Positions 8,948-17,899 of a DNA stretch of 64,000 nucleotides are shown piece after piece. The stretch is taken from contig NZ_CAJXPA010000005.1 in the NCBI RefSeq assembly GCF_913058035.1, positions 1-64,000 of the forward strand. The letters run 5' to 3'. The DNA is from an uncultured Paraglaciecola sp. (GTDB lineage Bacteria; Pseudomonadota; Gammaproteobacteria; Enterobacterales; Alteromonadaceae). The position numbers and the translations under genes are program-made. How positions within the stretch are numbered: position 1 is the stretch's first letter; each line of letters starts with the position of its first letter. The notes beneath the pieces were generated by a model that searched no databases, was not told the origin of the DNA, and saw only the letters and a program-made list of their open reading frames with translations.

Positions 8948-10507
8948 ATGACCCAAACATTGATTAATCTTGAGTTTAATAATATTGCTGACCTAATTGA
9001 GCACAGTTTATTGAAATATGCTGATAAGCCTGCTTTTTCTTGTTTAGGCCAAACCTTGAGTTTCGCTCAAATTGATGCAAAATCTAAGGCTTTAGCCTGC
9101 TGGCTTCAACAGCAAAAAAGTTTGTCGCCAGGTGACCGCATTGTTATTCAACTGCCCAATTTGAATCAATATCCGATTGCTGCTTACGCGGCGCTTCGTG
9201 CAGGATTAGTTATTGTTAACACTAACCCATTGTACACTCCCAGAGAAATGCAGCATCAATTCATAGATTCTGGTGCTAAAGCGATTATTCTATTGAGCGA
9301 TTTATTACCAAAATTTAATGAAGTTAAAGAACACACTGACATTGAATTGGTCATAACGACTGGCGCCACGGACTTGTTAACCGGCGATATGAATGCGCCG
9401 AGCGGCTGTGTCAGCTTTAATCAAATATTATCCGACTGTGCAGATGCAGTTTTAGCCACAAGGCCACCAAACTGTTTGAGTGACAACGCAGTGTTGCAAT
9501 ATACCGGAGGTACCACAGGTGTATCAAAAGGTGCTTGTTTGACTCATAGCAACGTTATGGCGAATGCAGAACAGACTCGATTAGTTTTGAAGGAAGGTTG
9601 TACTGAAGGTGAAGAAATATTTGTCTGTCCTTTACCTCTTTATCATATCTATGCATTTAGTGTAAATATGTTGGTATTTGCCACCAGTGGCAATCTTAAT
9701 ATCTTGATCCCTAATCCACGTGACATGGATGCTTTTGTGCAAGCCATCAAACCTTTTAAATTTACTGGTTTTGCGGGTATTAACACCTTATTTGTAGGTT
9801 TGTGTATGCATCCAGAGTTCAAAGCATTAGATTTTTCTGCATTAAAAATAACAATTTCTGGTGGTACCGCTCTCACTTCCACAGCGGTCAATATGTGGAA
9901 AACTACTACCGGTTGTTCTATTTCAGAAGGATATGGTTTATCTGAGACTTCACCGGTTGTGTGTTTCAATCGACCTGGAAAAGAGCGTCTTGGCACTGTA
10001 GGTAAGCCTGTAGAGGGTACTGAAATACAGCTTTGGGATGAAAACGATCAGATTGTTGAAGAAGGCCAAATCGTGGTTAGGGGTCCACAAGTGATGGCAG
10101 GTTATTGGAATATGCCCGAAGAAACTGCGAAGGCGATAACTAAAGACGGTTTTTTCAAAACAGGGGATGTAGGCATTTGTTTAGAGGATGGCACCATTAA
10201 GATTGTCGATCGTTTAAAAGACATGATTATTGTATCTGGCTTCAATGTATATCCGAATGAAATTGAAGATGTACTCTCGCAGCACGATGAAATATTAGAA
10301 GCCGCCGTTATCGGCGAGCCAGACGAAAAAACAGGCGAAAAAGTATGTGCTTATATTACTGTTAAATCTGAGGTGTCTGAAAGTGACATTTTAGCTCATT
10401 GTAAAGTGTTGTTAACGGCCTACAAAATCCCGAAAAAAATTGTATTCATGCAAGAGCTACCTAAGTCATCTGTAGGTAAATTATTACGCAGAGAACTCCG
10501 CAAATAG
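8948..10507 (+). CDS. Acyl-CoA ligase (FadD-like AMP-forming enzyme)
   Basis: 519 residues of the ANL superfamily; it activates a carboxylic acid to acyl-AMP and then to acyl-CoA. Visible are the phosphate-binding loop YTGGTTGVSKG (185-195), GYGLSETSPVV, the hinge region GDVGICLEDGTIKIVDRLKD in split form, and the C-terminal catalytic lysine in SSVGKLLRREL (K511). It resembles long-chain fatty acid ligases but is shorter than E. coli FadD. It follows the aldehyde dehydrogenase by 21 bases, so the two are probably translated from one message and carry out consecutive steps. The chain specificity cannot be read from sequence. Confidence 0.88.
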   Translation: MTQTLINLEFNNIADLIEHSLLKYADKPAFSCLGQTLSFAQIDAKSKALACWLQQQKSLSPGDRIVIQLPNLNQYPIAAYAALRAGLVIVNTNPLYTPREMQHQFIDSGAKAIILLSDLLPKFNEVKEHTDIELVITTGATDLLTGDMNAPSGCVSFNQILSDCADAVLATRPPNCLSDNAVLQYTGGTTGVSKGACLTHSNVMANAEQTRLVLKEGCTEGEEIFVCPLPLYHIYAFSVNMLVFATSGNLNILIPNPRDMDAFVQAIKPFKFTGFAGINTLFVGLCMHPEFKALDFSALKITISGGTALTSTAVNMWKTTTGCSISEGYGLSETSPVVCFNRPGKERLGTVGKPVEGTEIQLWDENDQIVEEGQIVVRGPQVMAGYWNMPEETAKAITKDGFFKTGDVGICLEDGTIKIVDRLKDMIIVSGFNVYPNEIEDVLSQHDEILEAAVIGEPDEKTGEKVCAYITVKSEVSESDILAHCKVLLTAYKIPKKIVFMQELPKSSVGKLLRRELRK

Positions 10508-10537
10508 ACAATATTCAGGATGACACTTCACTCACAT

Positions 10538-10572
10538 AAAAAAGCGAAGATTTTATTTACCTTCGTTTTTTT
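10538..10572. terminator. Bidirectional intrinsic terminator
   Basis: An A-run and GCGAAG (10538-10549) pair with CTTCG and a T-run (10561-10572) around an 11-base loop. It lies between the convergent ends of the ligase and the GMC oxidoreductase genes and can serve both. Confidence 0.8.
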
Positions 10573-10597
10573 GCGTGTATTTGTTTAAACCTGTTAG

Positions 10598-12196
10598 TTA
10601 GGCATTGGCTGCTAAGATCATATCTGCTGCTTTTTCAGCAATCATGATGGTGGGTGCATTGGTATTGCCACTGACCAAATTAGGCATGATAGAGGCATCG
10701 ACTACCCTTAATCCTTTTAGACCATGAACTCTCAGCTCAGAGTCAACCACCGCCAAGTTATCTGTCACAGGTCCCATCTTACAGGTTCCTACTGGATGAT
10801 ATTGGGTGTCAGCACGGTTACGTATGTCTTGCTCTAATTGTTGTGCATTATCTTTTTCGACCACATACAGCATATTTTTTCTTATATCACTGAAAGCATC
10901 TGCTTCTAAAATTGTCTGCATTTTTTGTGCACCAGCCATGATCGTTTGCATATCTTTTTCATCACCCAAGAAATTAGGATCGATCAACAACGTGTCTGTT
11001 GGATCGGTGCTCTGCAATTTCACTTCGCCGCGACTTTCAGGGCGACAGACCGTAATATGACAGCTATAGCCATGGCCCGTATTTATTTTTCGCGCATGAT
11101 CGTCAACAATCCCAGGAACAAAAACAAATTGTGCGTCTGGAGCACTCAATCCCTTTTTTGTATGGAAAAAAGCCCCTGATTCTGCCAAAGTACTGGTTAT
11201 CTTGCCAGTTCTACTTTTTTTCCATTGAAACATGGATCTAATAATCCTAAATCCTCCAGTTAGAGAAATACCGAATGTATCTGCCTTACTGGATACTTTG
11301 TAAGTTTGCACATAATCTATATGGTCTTGTAGATTTTGCCCCACGCCCGCTAAATCATGAACACTGGCTATGCCTTTTTCTGATAGGTGCTGGGTCGCTC
11401 CTACTCCAGATAACATTAATACTTGAGGGGATCCAAACGTCCCAGCACTGAGAATAACCTCTTTTGTGGATTTTATTTCCACTGCATGGTTACCTTTTTT
11501 ATAACGTACTCCTATGGCCTTGGTAGCATCAAACAGAATCTTTTCTGTCACAGCGTGCGTAATAACCGTTAAGTTAGGCCTAGATAAATTAGGAGTTAAA
11601 AATGCTTTCGCTGCACTGCAACGTTCACCATTTTTAACCGTTCTTTGATAAAAAAATGCACCTTCCTGCTTAGCACCATTAAAGTCGTCTACAAAAGGAA
11701 TACCATGTTCTTCGCATGCACTAAAAAACATATTATTAAGATTGCTAGCATCAGTAGGGTTCGATACGCCTAGGGGACCGTCGTTGTTATGAAATTCGTC
11801 GGAGTAGACTTCATTACCTTCTGATTTTTTAAAATAAGGTAGTACATCTTTATATGCCCAACCTTCATTCCCTAAATTGGCCCAAGTATCATAATCCCAC
11901 TTATTTCCACGCACGTATAGCATGGCATTAGTTGATGAGCTTCCCCCTAAAGTTTTGCCTCTAGGTTGATAACCTTGACGGCCGTTTAAGCCTTTTTGAG
12001 GAATAGTTTTAAATGCCCAATTATTGATTTTAGTTGGTAACATGGCAGCCACACCTATGGGCGCACGTATGAGAACACTGTTATCCGGACCACCTGCTTC
12101 GAGCAAACATACAGAATTTTCAGGGTTCTCAGATAAGCGAGCAGCTAATACGCAGCCGGCTGAACCGGCACCAATGATGATGTAATCGAAGTGCAT
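10598..12196 (-). CDS. GMC-family FAD-dependent alcohol/choline dehydrogenase
   Basis: 532 residues. The N-terminal Rossmann motif is GAGSAG (9-14), followed by LLEAG. The GMC signature [18 protein letters not shown] spans about 80-97. The C-terminal active-site motif is [10 protein letters not shown] (His467), with the second catalytic position Asn in SGNTNAPT. It resembles choline dehydrogenase and the AlkJ-type membrane-associated alcohol dehydrogenases, which oxidise alcohols to aldehydes and pass electrons to the respiratory chain. It is convergent with the aldehyde dehydrogenase and ligase genes, so it plausibly supplies their aldehyde. No betaine-synthesis gene is nearby, so I favour alcohol oxidation over choline oxidation, without certainty. 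Confidence 0.85.
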   Translation of the reverse strand: MHFDYIIIGAGSAGCVLAARLSENPENSVCLLEAGGPDNSVLIRAPIGVAAMLPTKINNWAFKTIPQKGLNGRQGYQPRGKTLGGSSSTNAMLYVRGNKWDYDTWANLGNEGWAYKDVLPYFKKSEGNEVYSDEFHNNDGPLGVSNPTDASNLNNMFFSACEEHGIPFVDDFNGAKQEGAFFYQRTVKNGERCSAAKAFLTPNLSRPNLTVITHAVTEKILFDATKAIGVRYKKGNHAVEIKSTKEVILSAGTFGSPQVLMLSGVGATQHLSEKGIASVHDLAGVGQNLQDHIDYVQTYKVSSKADTFGISLTGGFRIIRSMFQWKKSRTGKITSTLAESGAFFHTKKGLSAPDAQFVFVPGIVDDHARKINTGHGYSCHITVCRPESRGEVKLQSTDPTDTLLIDPNFLGDEKDMQTIMAGAQKMQTILEADAFSDIRKNMLYVVEKDNAQQLEQDIRNRADTQYHPVGTCKMGPVTDNLAVVDSELRVHGLKGLRVVDASIMPNLVSGNTNAPTIMIAEKAADMILAANA

Positions 12197-12740
12197 AGAG
12201 AATCTTATATTTAACTTCTTGTAATATCACATTAACATGTCAGGGTTGTGAAGAAAGAATCAATTGGTGCCAATTTATTATCCACAACAAAAAAACATTT
12301 AAATGGGTATTTTAATAAGCATACTGTTTTATGTCTGCAGTAATTGTCACTATTTTTAAACCTTTTCCCTTTAAACAATAAACATTAGTTAAAAATCTAC
12401 TGGCTGATATGCGTTAGTTTATCGTCAACGGGGGGGATTACATCATTTACCGTGTCTGGCGAGTACTACGTTTTTACTGTTGTTGTTACTGGACATTAAT
12501 AAAAATATTTCTTTTGTTTTTAACAAAATTTAGGTGCACATTTAGTCGAATTAAAGCTGCAGATTAAATCGCAAGATTATTGTTTTTATTACGCTTTTGG
12601 GTTTTAATTATAGTGAAATTTTTTTTAATTTATGAGTTGCGGCTTTTTGTCATTAGGTAAACCAGATTTTTAGAATTTTATTTATGTGATTTTAAACAAA
12701 ACTTTTAAATTTTAGTGGTTAGATAAAAGGGTAGTTTTGT
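12197..12740. other. Intergenic region upstream of the two-component genes
   Basis: About 540 AT-rich bases between the divergent starts of the GMC oxidoreductase and the response regulator. It must hold both promoters, but I cannot pick them with confidence. No reading frame of note. AAGGG at 12727-12731 is the ribosome binding site of the regulator gene. Confidence 0.5.
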
Positions 12741-13355
12741 ATGAATAAAGGCTCTATCTATATTATTGACGATGAATATGATGTTCGCTTTACTCTTGAA
12801 AATATATTCAGATTTGCAGGTTACACAGTGAAATCGTTTGCTACTGCGTCTGCTGCTTTAGAACACAGACTAAGTGACAGAGACAGCTGTATTGTTCTAG
12901 ATCTCCATATGCCAGAGATGGGTGGTTTAGAATTCCAAGAATTACTTAAAGATAGAAATATTAGAATACCTATTGTTATTTATACCGGAAAAGTAGACGT
13001 CCAAACTGCAGTGATGGCGATGACTGATGGGGCATATACGTTATTACAAAAACCTGCACCTAATCATGTGTTACTTGAAAAAGTTCAAAATGCCATGGTC
13101 ACTTTTAAAGAAATAGACAAACATCATGAACAATGTCACGAAGCTTATGCACTGCTTGAAAAGTTGTCAGCCAGGGAGTTCGAAATAGCAAAACTTATTG
13201 CTAATGGAAGCACTGCTTTAGACGTAGCAGACAAACTTTTTATCAGTAAGCGAACTGCAGAAGCACACAGAGCGAGTATATTTAATAAACTTGAAATAAA
13301 ATCAGTAGCGCTATTGGCACAATTAGTTTTGTTAGCAGATATGACTTTAGATTAA
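12741..13355 (+). CDS. FixJ/LuxR-type response regulator
   Basis: 204 residues. The receiver domain (1-120) has the acidic pair at D10-D11, phospho-acceptor Asp in VLDLHMP (D54), conserved Thr in YTGKVD (T82) and Lys in QKPAP (K104). The C-terminal LuxR helix-turn-helix (about 142-204) includes LSAREFEIAKLIANG and SKRTAEAHRASIFNKL. The sequence places it with FixJ/TtrR-like regulators. The histidine kinase gene begins 80 bases downstream, so the two form a pair. Targets are unknown; the neighbouring catabolic genes are candidates. Confidence 0.92.
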   Translation: MNKGSIYIIDDEYDVRFTLENIFRFAGYTVKSFATASAALEHRLSDRDSCIVLDLHMPEMGGLEFQELLKDRNIRIPIVIYTGKVDVQTAVMAMTDGAYTLLQKPAPNHVLLEKVQNAMVTFKEIDKHHEQCHEAYALLEKLSAREFEIAKLIANGSTALDVADKLFISKRTAEAHRASIFNKLEIKSVALLAQLVLLADMTLD

Positions 13356-13434
13356 TTATTGCTTGTTCATGTAATTTGAATTGCTTTTACAGGACTATGT
13401 CCACAGTTTAATGTTAGAAAATCATGGCGGTTAA

Positions 13435-14574
13435 ATGCATCATAATTCAGCTAATATTGATAAACAGCTAGAACATTTTTTATTCAATACATTTATGCTT
13501 AAAAGCAGCGATATCATCATGATAACTGATGGTGAAACTGACTTTACAAAGGCACGTATCCTGGGGGTTAATTCATCTTTTGAGTTTATTACTGGTTTAA
13601 GCCAAAAAGACTTAATCGACAGTCCCTGCTCAGAATGGATTAATACATCAGATTCCCAGCTTCTTAGTTTAAATTCTGCTTTCAAGACAAGTTCAGCTGT
13701 TCTAGAACAACTCGCGATTAAAAATAATGAAGGTGATCTGACACAAATACAATTTGAAATTTACCCCGTTCAACAAGAAACTAAACTTTGGATCTGGCAA
13801 GCTAAATTACTCATTCCAAGCCAATTAATCGTTCGCAACAAGCAGCTAAAACAGCAAGATATGATGCAAGCCTTAGAGAAAACAGCAGGCCAAACAGCTC
13901 ATGATTTTAATAACATTCTAGCGATCATCATGTGCAACAATGATTTGCTACTTGAAATTATTGAGGATTCCTCACCTTATTACCCTTTGTTATATTCGAT
14001 ATCCCGTGCGGTAGACAAAGGCACACATTTGACACGATCTTTGATGGTATTTGCTCAAAAAAATATATTAAACAACGAAGAGTTTAACCTGAATGACTGT
14101 TTATCATCTATGGCTAATGGGCTGCAAGAAAACATTGAAGCATATCATATCTTAAAATTAGAGCTCTGTGATCAACCCTGTAACGTTTATGTAGATCGGG
14201 TGATGCTTGAAGAATGTATTAGTAATTTAGTGCTCAATGCCTCACAGGCAATGTTCGAAAATCCATTAGGGAAATCAACGATATTTATCGATATAAAGAA
14301 AGTATTTATACCGCAGCAAAAAGACGCTTTTGAACAACTGATCTTACCTCAAGAATATGTGAAAATAACCATAACGGATACTGGAGCCGGCATCACTTCA
14401 ACCAATCTACCCTTAATCTTCACCCCTTTTTTTACTACGCGAAAAATTAATGCTGCTAAAGGTGTGGGTTTAAGCATGGTTTACGGATTCTTGAAAAGAA
14501 GTGCGGGTTATTGTTTAGTTAATACAGAAGTAGGTAAAGGTTCTTCTTTTAGTTTATTGTTTGACATTTCGTGA
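13435..14574 (+). CDS. Sensor histidine kinase (soluble, PAS-containing)
   Basis: 379 residues with no signal peptide or membrane helix. A PAS-like region (about 20-130) precedes the dimerisation/phosphorylation helix GQTAHDFNNILAII (H156). The ATPase domain shows the N box ECISNLVLNAS (Asn264 and Asn268), G1 box DTGAGI (315-320), F box FTPFFTT and G2 box GVGLSMVYG. The H-x-F-N-N form is typical of FixL/NtrB-like kinases that pair with FixJ-type regulators, matching the gene just upstream. Lack of membrane segments suggests a cytoplasmic signal. The signal is unknown. Confidence 0.9.
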   Translation: MHHNSANIDKQLEHFLFNTFMLKSSDIIMITDGETDFTKARILGVNSSFEFITGLSQKDLIDSPCSEWINTSDSQLLSLNSAFKTSSAVLEQLAIKNNEGDLTQIQFEIYPVQQETKLWIWQAKLLIPSQLIVRNKQLKQQDMMQALEKTAGQTAHDFNNILAIIMCNNDLLLEIIEDSSPYYPLLYSISRAVDKGTHLTRSLMVFAQKNILNNEEFNLNDCLSSMANGLQENIEAYHILKLELCDQPCNVYVDRVMLEECISNLVLNASQAMFENPLGKSTIFIDIKKVFIPQQKDAFEQLILPQEYVKITITDTGAGITSTNLPLIFTPFFTTRKINAAKGVGLSMVYGFLKRSAGYCLVNTEVGKGSSFSLLFDIS

Positions 14575-15013
14575 CTGCATCTTGATGGCTTTCTTTTTCT
14601 TAATAACCAATTAAAAGTAGTAAAAGCACCTATTTACTGAAGGACAGAATCTTCTAAAGTAGATTCATTAACTATTATCTTTGTTATTTAATCATGCTGG
14701 TCATAAATGAGATGGTAATTAATAGGCTCAGGGCAAACATAACACTGATAGCTTAAGACAAGCCTTAATAGCTAATTAAAAAATACAAACTTCTATTTTT
14801 ATTTAGTTTGTCATCTGTCGGGAATGGGTGACTCTAGACAATGTCAGTGGATAAAGAGCTCACTGAAAACAATCAACCTCAATATTCTGATCCTCACTGG
14901 TGGTTGTAGACAAAACTATATTATGGCTTACACCAGAACATCGACGAATGTTGTGGTGATAAGGTACCGAACGCTTTAATAGGAGACCATTAACCGTCAA
15001 ATATCAAGGTGAA
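14575..15013. other. Non-coding stretch between kinase and IS3 remnant
   Basis: About 440 bases with no convincing gene. The right part may include the left end of the decayed IS3 element, but I could not match a left terminal repeat to the right-end candidate. Confidence 0.4.
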
Positions 15014-16107
15014 ATGTCACAAAAATGTAGCTTCAAGCAATACCCAAAATGATTCAAAACTAAAGCCGTTGCATTGATGTTATATCAAGGTCATTCAGTG
15101 CCAGATTCGGCTAAATCATTTGGGATTGCCACTAATATGCTTACTGCGGGAAATAGCTGTACTAGCAACAGATAATCAGTAAATCGTTGGTTGAAGATAA
15201 CCACTTAAATCTAAAAGTGCCTTCTTCGCGAAGGAAAGGTATTGAAGTCAAGTTTTGTTATATAAAGGCACAAGCTATGAATTATCCGGTTCGTATCTTG
15301 TGCCGTGTTATGAAGCTAGGCAAGTCTGCGTTTTATACCTGGCATACGCCGCCTGAAGAAGTTGATAACGTGGCAGGAGTAATTATTGTGTCGACGGACC
15401 GTGGTGCTCTTCAAAGCCATTAGAGAGCAGTCTAAAAAACTGAATGAGGAAGGCTTTAACACCAGCCGATATTTAATCCGAAAGTCGATGAAAAAATTGA
15501 AGTTGAAGGTGGAACAAAGACTCGCTTATAAAGTCACTATAGAATGTAAACATGGCAATAAAGTTGCGGATAACTTCATAAAACAGAACTTCAATCCGTT
15601 GGCACTCAATGAGGTGGGGTGGCGACATCACCTATTTAAAGATAGCTCAAGACTGGATATATTTGGCAATAGTATTGGATTTATACTCACGCCAAATTGT
15701 GAGTTGGCACATAAAAAGCCTATGACGACGGATTTGATAAGTAAGGCTACTTGTTACCAAGGCGGTAAATTTGATACAGCCCAAACAGGATTCGTGTTCC
15801 ACAGTGACCGGGGCTCCTAATATACCAGACGGCGCTTTGGCAAAATGCTAAGGGGTGTTGGTATACGCGCTTCAATGTGCGGTTTGGGGCTTGCTGGGAT
15901 GATGCGGTGGGTGTACGTTTATTTGGCAGTTTGAAATATGACTGGATATTGTAAATTGCCCAACCGACTCGCGAAGATATAAGCAATATGTCACGACTTA
16001 GTAACAAGTACTCCAATCAGGAACGACTCAATACAGCCAGTACCAGTGTATAAACAATAAACTATGAAATGTCTTTACAAAATTGTCCGATTGGAGTTAA
16101 CCAAAAA
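15014..16107 (+). pseudogene. Decayed IS3-family insertion sequence (orfA and orfB relics)
   Basis: A transposase OrfA relic starts at 15014; its frame reads AVALMLYQGHSVPDSAKSFG with a stop in place and ends at 15175. OrfB follows from about 15187 in at least three frames: YIKAQAMNYPVRILCRVM, then a shifted frame from about 15400 (EGFNTSRYLIRKSMKKLKL), then another frame holding GDITYL and VLDLYSRQIVSWHI, then HSDRGS followed directly by a stop (15818-15820), and finally RRFGKMLRGVGIRASM and ACWDDAVGVRLFGSLKYDW. The third catalytic residue (normally Glu before R-F-F) is replaced by Val. It cannot make active transposase. Sequence family is clear; exact element ends are not. Confidence 0.85.
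16084..16103. mobile_element. Candidate right end of the IS3 remnant
   Basis: TGTCCGATTGGAGTTAACCA directly follows the decayed OrfB and resembles the terminal sequence of some IS3-group elements. No convincing matching left end was found near 14.9 kb, so this is tentative. Confidence 0.3.
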
Positions 16108-16189
16108 GAACAGAACAGGCATCAAGTATTCAGGGCACTATTTACAAATCATGCAAAAATAATTTGAATTTAAAGTATGTAAGACGTGA

Positions 16190-16215
16190 TTAGGGGTTAT
16201 TTAAATAACCCCTAA
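16190..16215. repeat. Perfect 26-bp palindrome
   Basis: Thirteen bases (16190-16202, core TAGGGGTTA) are exactly repeated in reverse complement at 16203-16215. It lies in the 300-base gap between the IS3 relic and the DMT transporter gene. No T-run follows, so it may be an operator, a recombination remnant or a weak terminator. Confidence 0.85.
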
Positions 16216-16411
16216 ATAGCCTTTAAAAAACACATATGCTGACATTAATAAATTATGCTTTATCTGTATATCAACTCATAGATTTTTATTTCACATTCTG
16301 CGAAAGCAATAAACTCTAGATTTACTCATTATTTAAATGGAATGTATCTGTTGGGTCTTCATTAGGCGAGGTAAACTAGGTTCTAAGTTTTTAGATGGAA
16401 CGTTGTACATA

Positions 16412-17335
16412 ATGAGAAGCACAGTTTTATATATTTTTACAGTACTTATATGGGGTTCTACATGGCTTGCTATCGAATACCAGTTAGGCGTTGTACCGCC
16501 AGAGGTATCTTTAGTCTACCGCTTTTCAATTGCTGCATTGCTGATGTGGGCATATTGCCTCATAAAAAAATTACCTATGCAGTTTTGCTTTAAAAATCAT
16601 CTTTTTTTTATGACGTTAGCTTGTTGCAACTTTGGTTTTAATTACTTAGTTTTGTATTGGGCGCAAGATTACCTAACCTCTGCTATGACCTCCATAGCGT
16701 TTTCTACTTTATTAATAATGAACATCATCAATACCCGAATTTTTTTTGGCAAACCTATCGCGCCTCGTATCTTCATCGGAGCAACCTTAGGCCTAGCAGG
16801 TATTGTAGGATTGTTTTGGCAAGACGTTAAAACCTTGGATTTTGCCAGTGAAGCAATAATCGGTTTAGGCCTTTCATTAGGTGGAACTTTTGTAGCCTCA
16901 TTGGGCAATATGACCAGCGTGCGTAACTCAAGAAATAATATTGGTATTATGCAGGGCAATGCATGGGGCATGTTATATGGTAGCTTATTTCTACTGGCTT
17001 TTACTTTGAACAGTGGCACTGAATTTAATATAGACACTCGGCTTCCATACATAGTGTCACTCTTGTACCTAAGTATATTTGGCACCGTCATCGCTTTTGC
17101 TTGTTATTTTGTATTGTTAAAAGACATTGGACCCGAAAAAGCGAGTTATTCGGTGGTGTTGTTTCCTGTAGTGGCTGTGACACTGAGTATGATTTTTGAG
17201 GGGTTTGTATGGCAGACGAGTACCGTGATTGGTTTTGTTTTGGTGCTTACAGGAAACGTAGTAGTACTGACGCCCATTGATAAAATTAAGGCATTAATTA
17301 TTGGCGTTAAGTCAATAGAGCAGGGTACCGGTTAA
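16412..17335 (+). CDS. DMT-superfamily (EamA) transporter
   Basis: About 307 residues from the ATG at 16412, which begins right at the first membrane helix (MRSTVLYIFTVLIWGSTWLA). An earlier in-frame ATG at 16337 would add a polar, unusual leader. About ten hydrophobic helices are present, arranged as two EamA repeats, with the hallmark WGSTW in helix 1 and GTVIAF in the second half. Family members export amino acids, metabolites or drugs. It stands alone, between the IS3 relic and the convergent GNAT gene, so context gives no substrate. Confidence 0.85.
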   Translation: MRSTVLYIFTVLIWGSTWLAIEYQLGVVPPEVSLVYRFSIAALLMWAYCLIKKLPMQFCFKNHLFFMTLACCNFGFNYLVLYWAQDYLTSAMTSIAFSTLLIMNIINTRIFFGKPIAPRIFIGATLGLAGIVGLFWQDVKTLDFASEAIIGLGLSLGGTFVASLGNMTSVRNSRNNIGIMQGNAWGMLYGSLFLLAFTLNSGTEFNIDTRLPYIVSLLYLSIFGTVIAFACYFVLLKDIGPEKASYSVVLFPVVAVTLSMIFEGFVWQTSTVIGFVLVLTGNVVVLTPIDKIKALIIGVKSIEQGTG

Positions 17336-17391
17336 GGCATATATAGTGAGGTGCAGCATTATAAATAGCAGACATTAAGAGTCACCTATAA

Positions 17392-17895
17392 CTATAACTT
17401 TTTAGCTAAATTATTTAATGCCTGACCTGTAATACGATTCACAGTCCATTCGTCCATAGGCTCTGCGCTTAAAGACCTATAGAAGTCGATTGCGGGTTTG
17501 TTCCAATCCAATACCCACCATTCTAGACGCCCGCATTTTAGTTCAAGGGCAAGGGTTGCTAAATAACCTAAGAGTATTTTACCTAACCCTTTACCGCGCA
17601 TATTAGGTTGCACGTATAAATCCTCTAAATAAATACCGGGTCGACCGAGAAATGTCGAAAAATTGTGAAAGTACAATGCAAATGAAACTGCGACTCCATC
17701 ATATTCACCAACTACTACTTTGGCGTGGGGTGTATCGCCGAATAGGCTTTCTTTCAGTGTGGCTTCGTCGGCAACGACTTCGTGTAATAGCTTTTCGTAA
17801 TCGGCCAACTCTCGAATAAATCTAAGAATAAGTGCCGTGTCTTTGACAGTTGCTGAGCGAATAGTAAAATTAGGATCACGGGTTTGGCTATACAT
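17392..17895 (-). CDS. GNAT-family N-acetyltransferase
   Basis: About 167 residues from the ATG at 17895. An upstream in-frame start at 17937 would overlap lnt and adds residues unlike the family. It has the acetyl-CoA binding motif RGKGLGKILLGYL, preceded by IYLEDLYVQPNMR, and the C-terminal LDWNKPAIDFYRSL motif, all typical of diamine/YhdJ-like GNAT proteins. It starts five bases after the lnt stop codon and is the last gene of the miaB-to-lnt transcription unit. The acceptor substrate is unknown. Confidence 0.86.
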   Translation of the reverse strand: MYSQTRDPNFTIRSATVKDTALILRFIRELADYEKLLHEVVADEATLKESLFGDTPHAKVVVGEYDGVAVSFALYFHNFSTFLGRPGIYLEDLYVQPNMRGKGLGKILLGYLATLALELKCGRLEWWVLDWNKPAIDFYRSLSAEPMDEWTVNRITGQALNNLAKKL

Positions 17896-17899
17896 TTGA

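Noticed and set aside
10598-12196. Choline dehydrogenase (betA) as the name for the GMC enzyme
   Set aside because: There is no betaine aldehyde dehydrogenase, betI or choline transporter nearby; the neighbouring aldehyde dehydrogenase and ligase favour another alcohol.
15747-16016. An 89-residue minus-strand frame
   Set aside because: It overlaps the IS3 OrfB relic on the opposite strand and matches nothing known.
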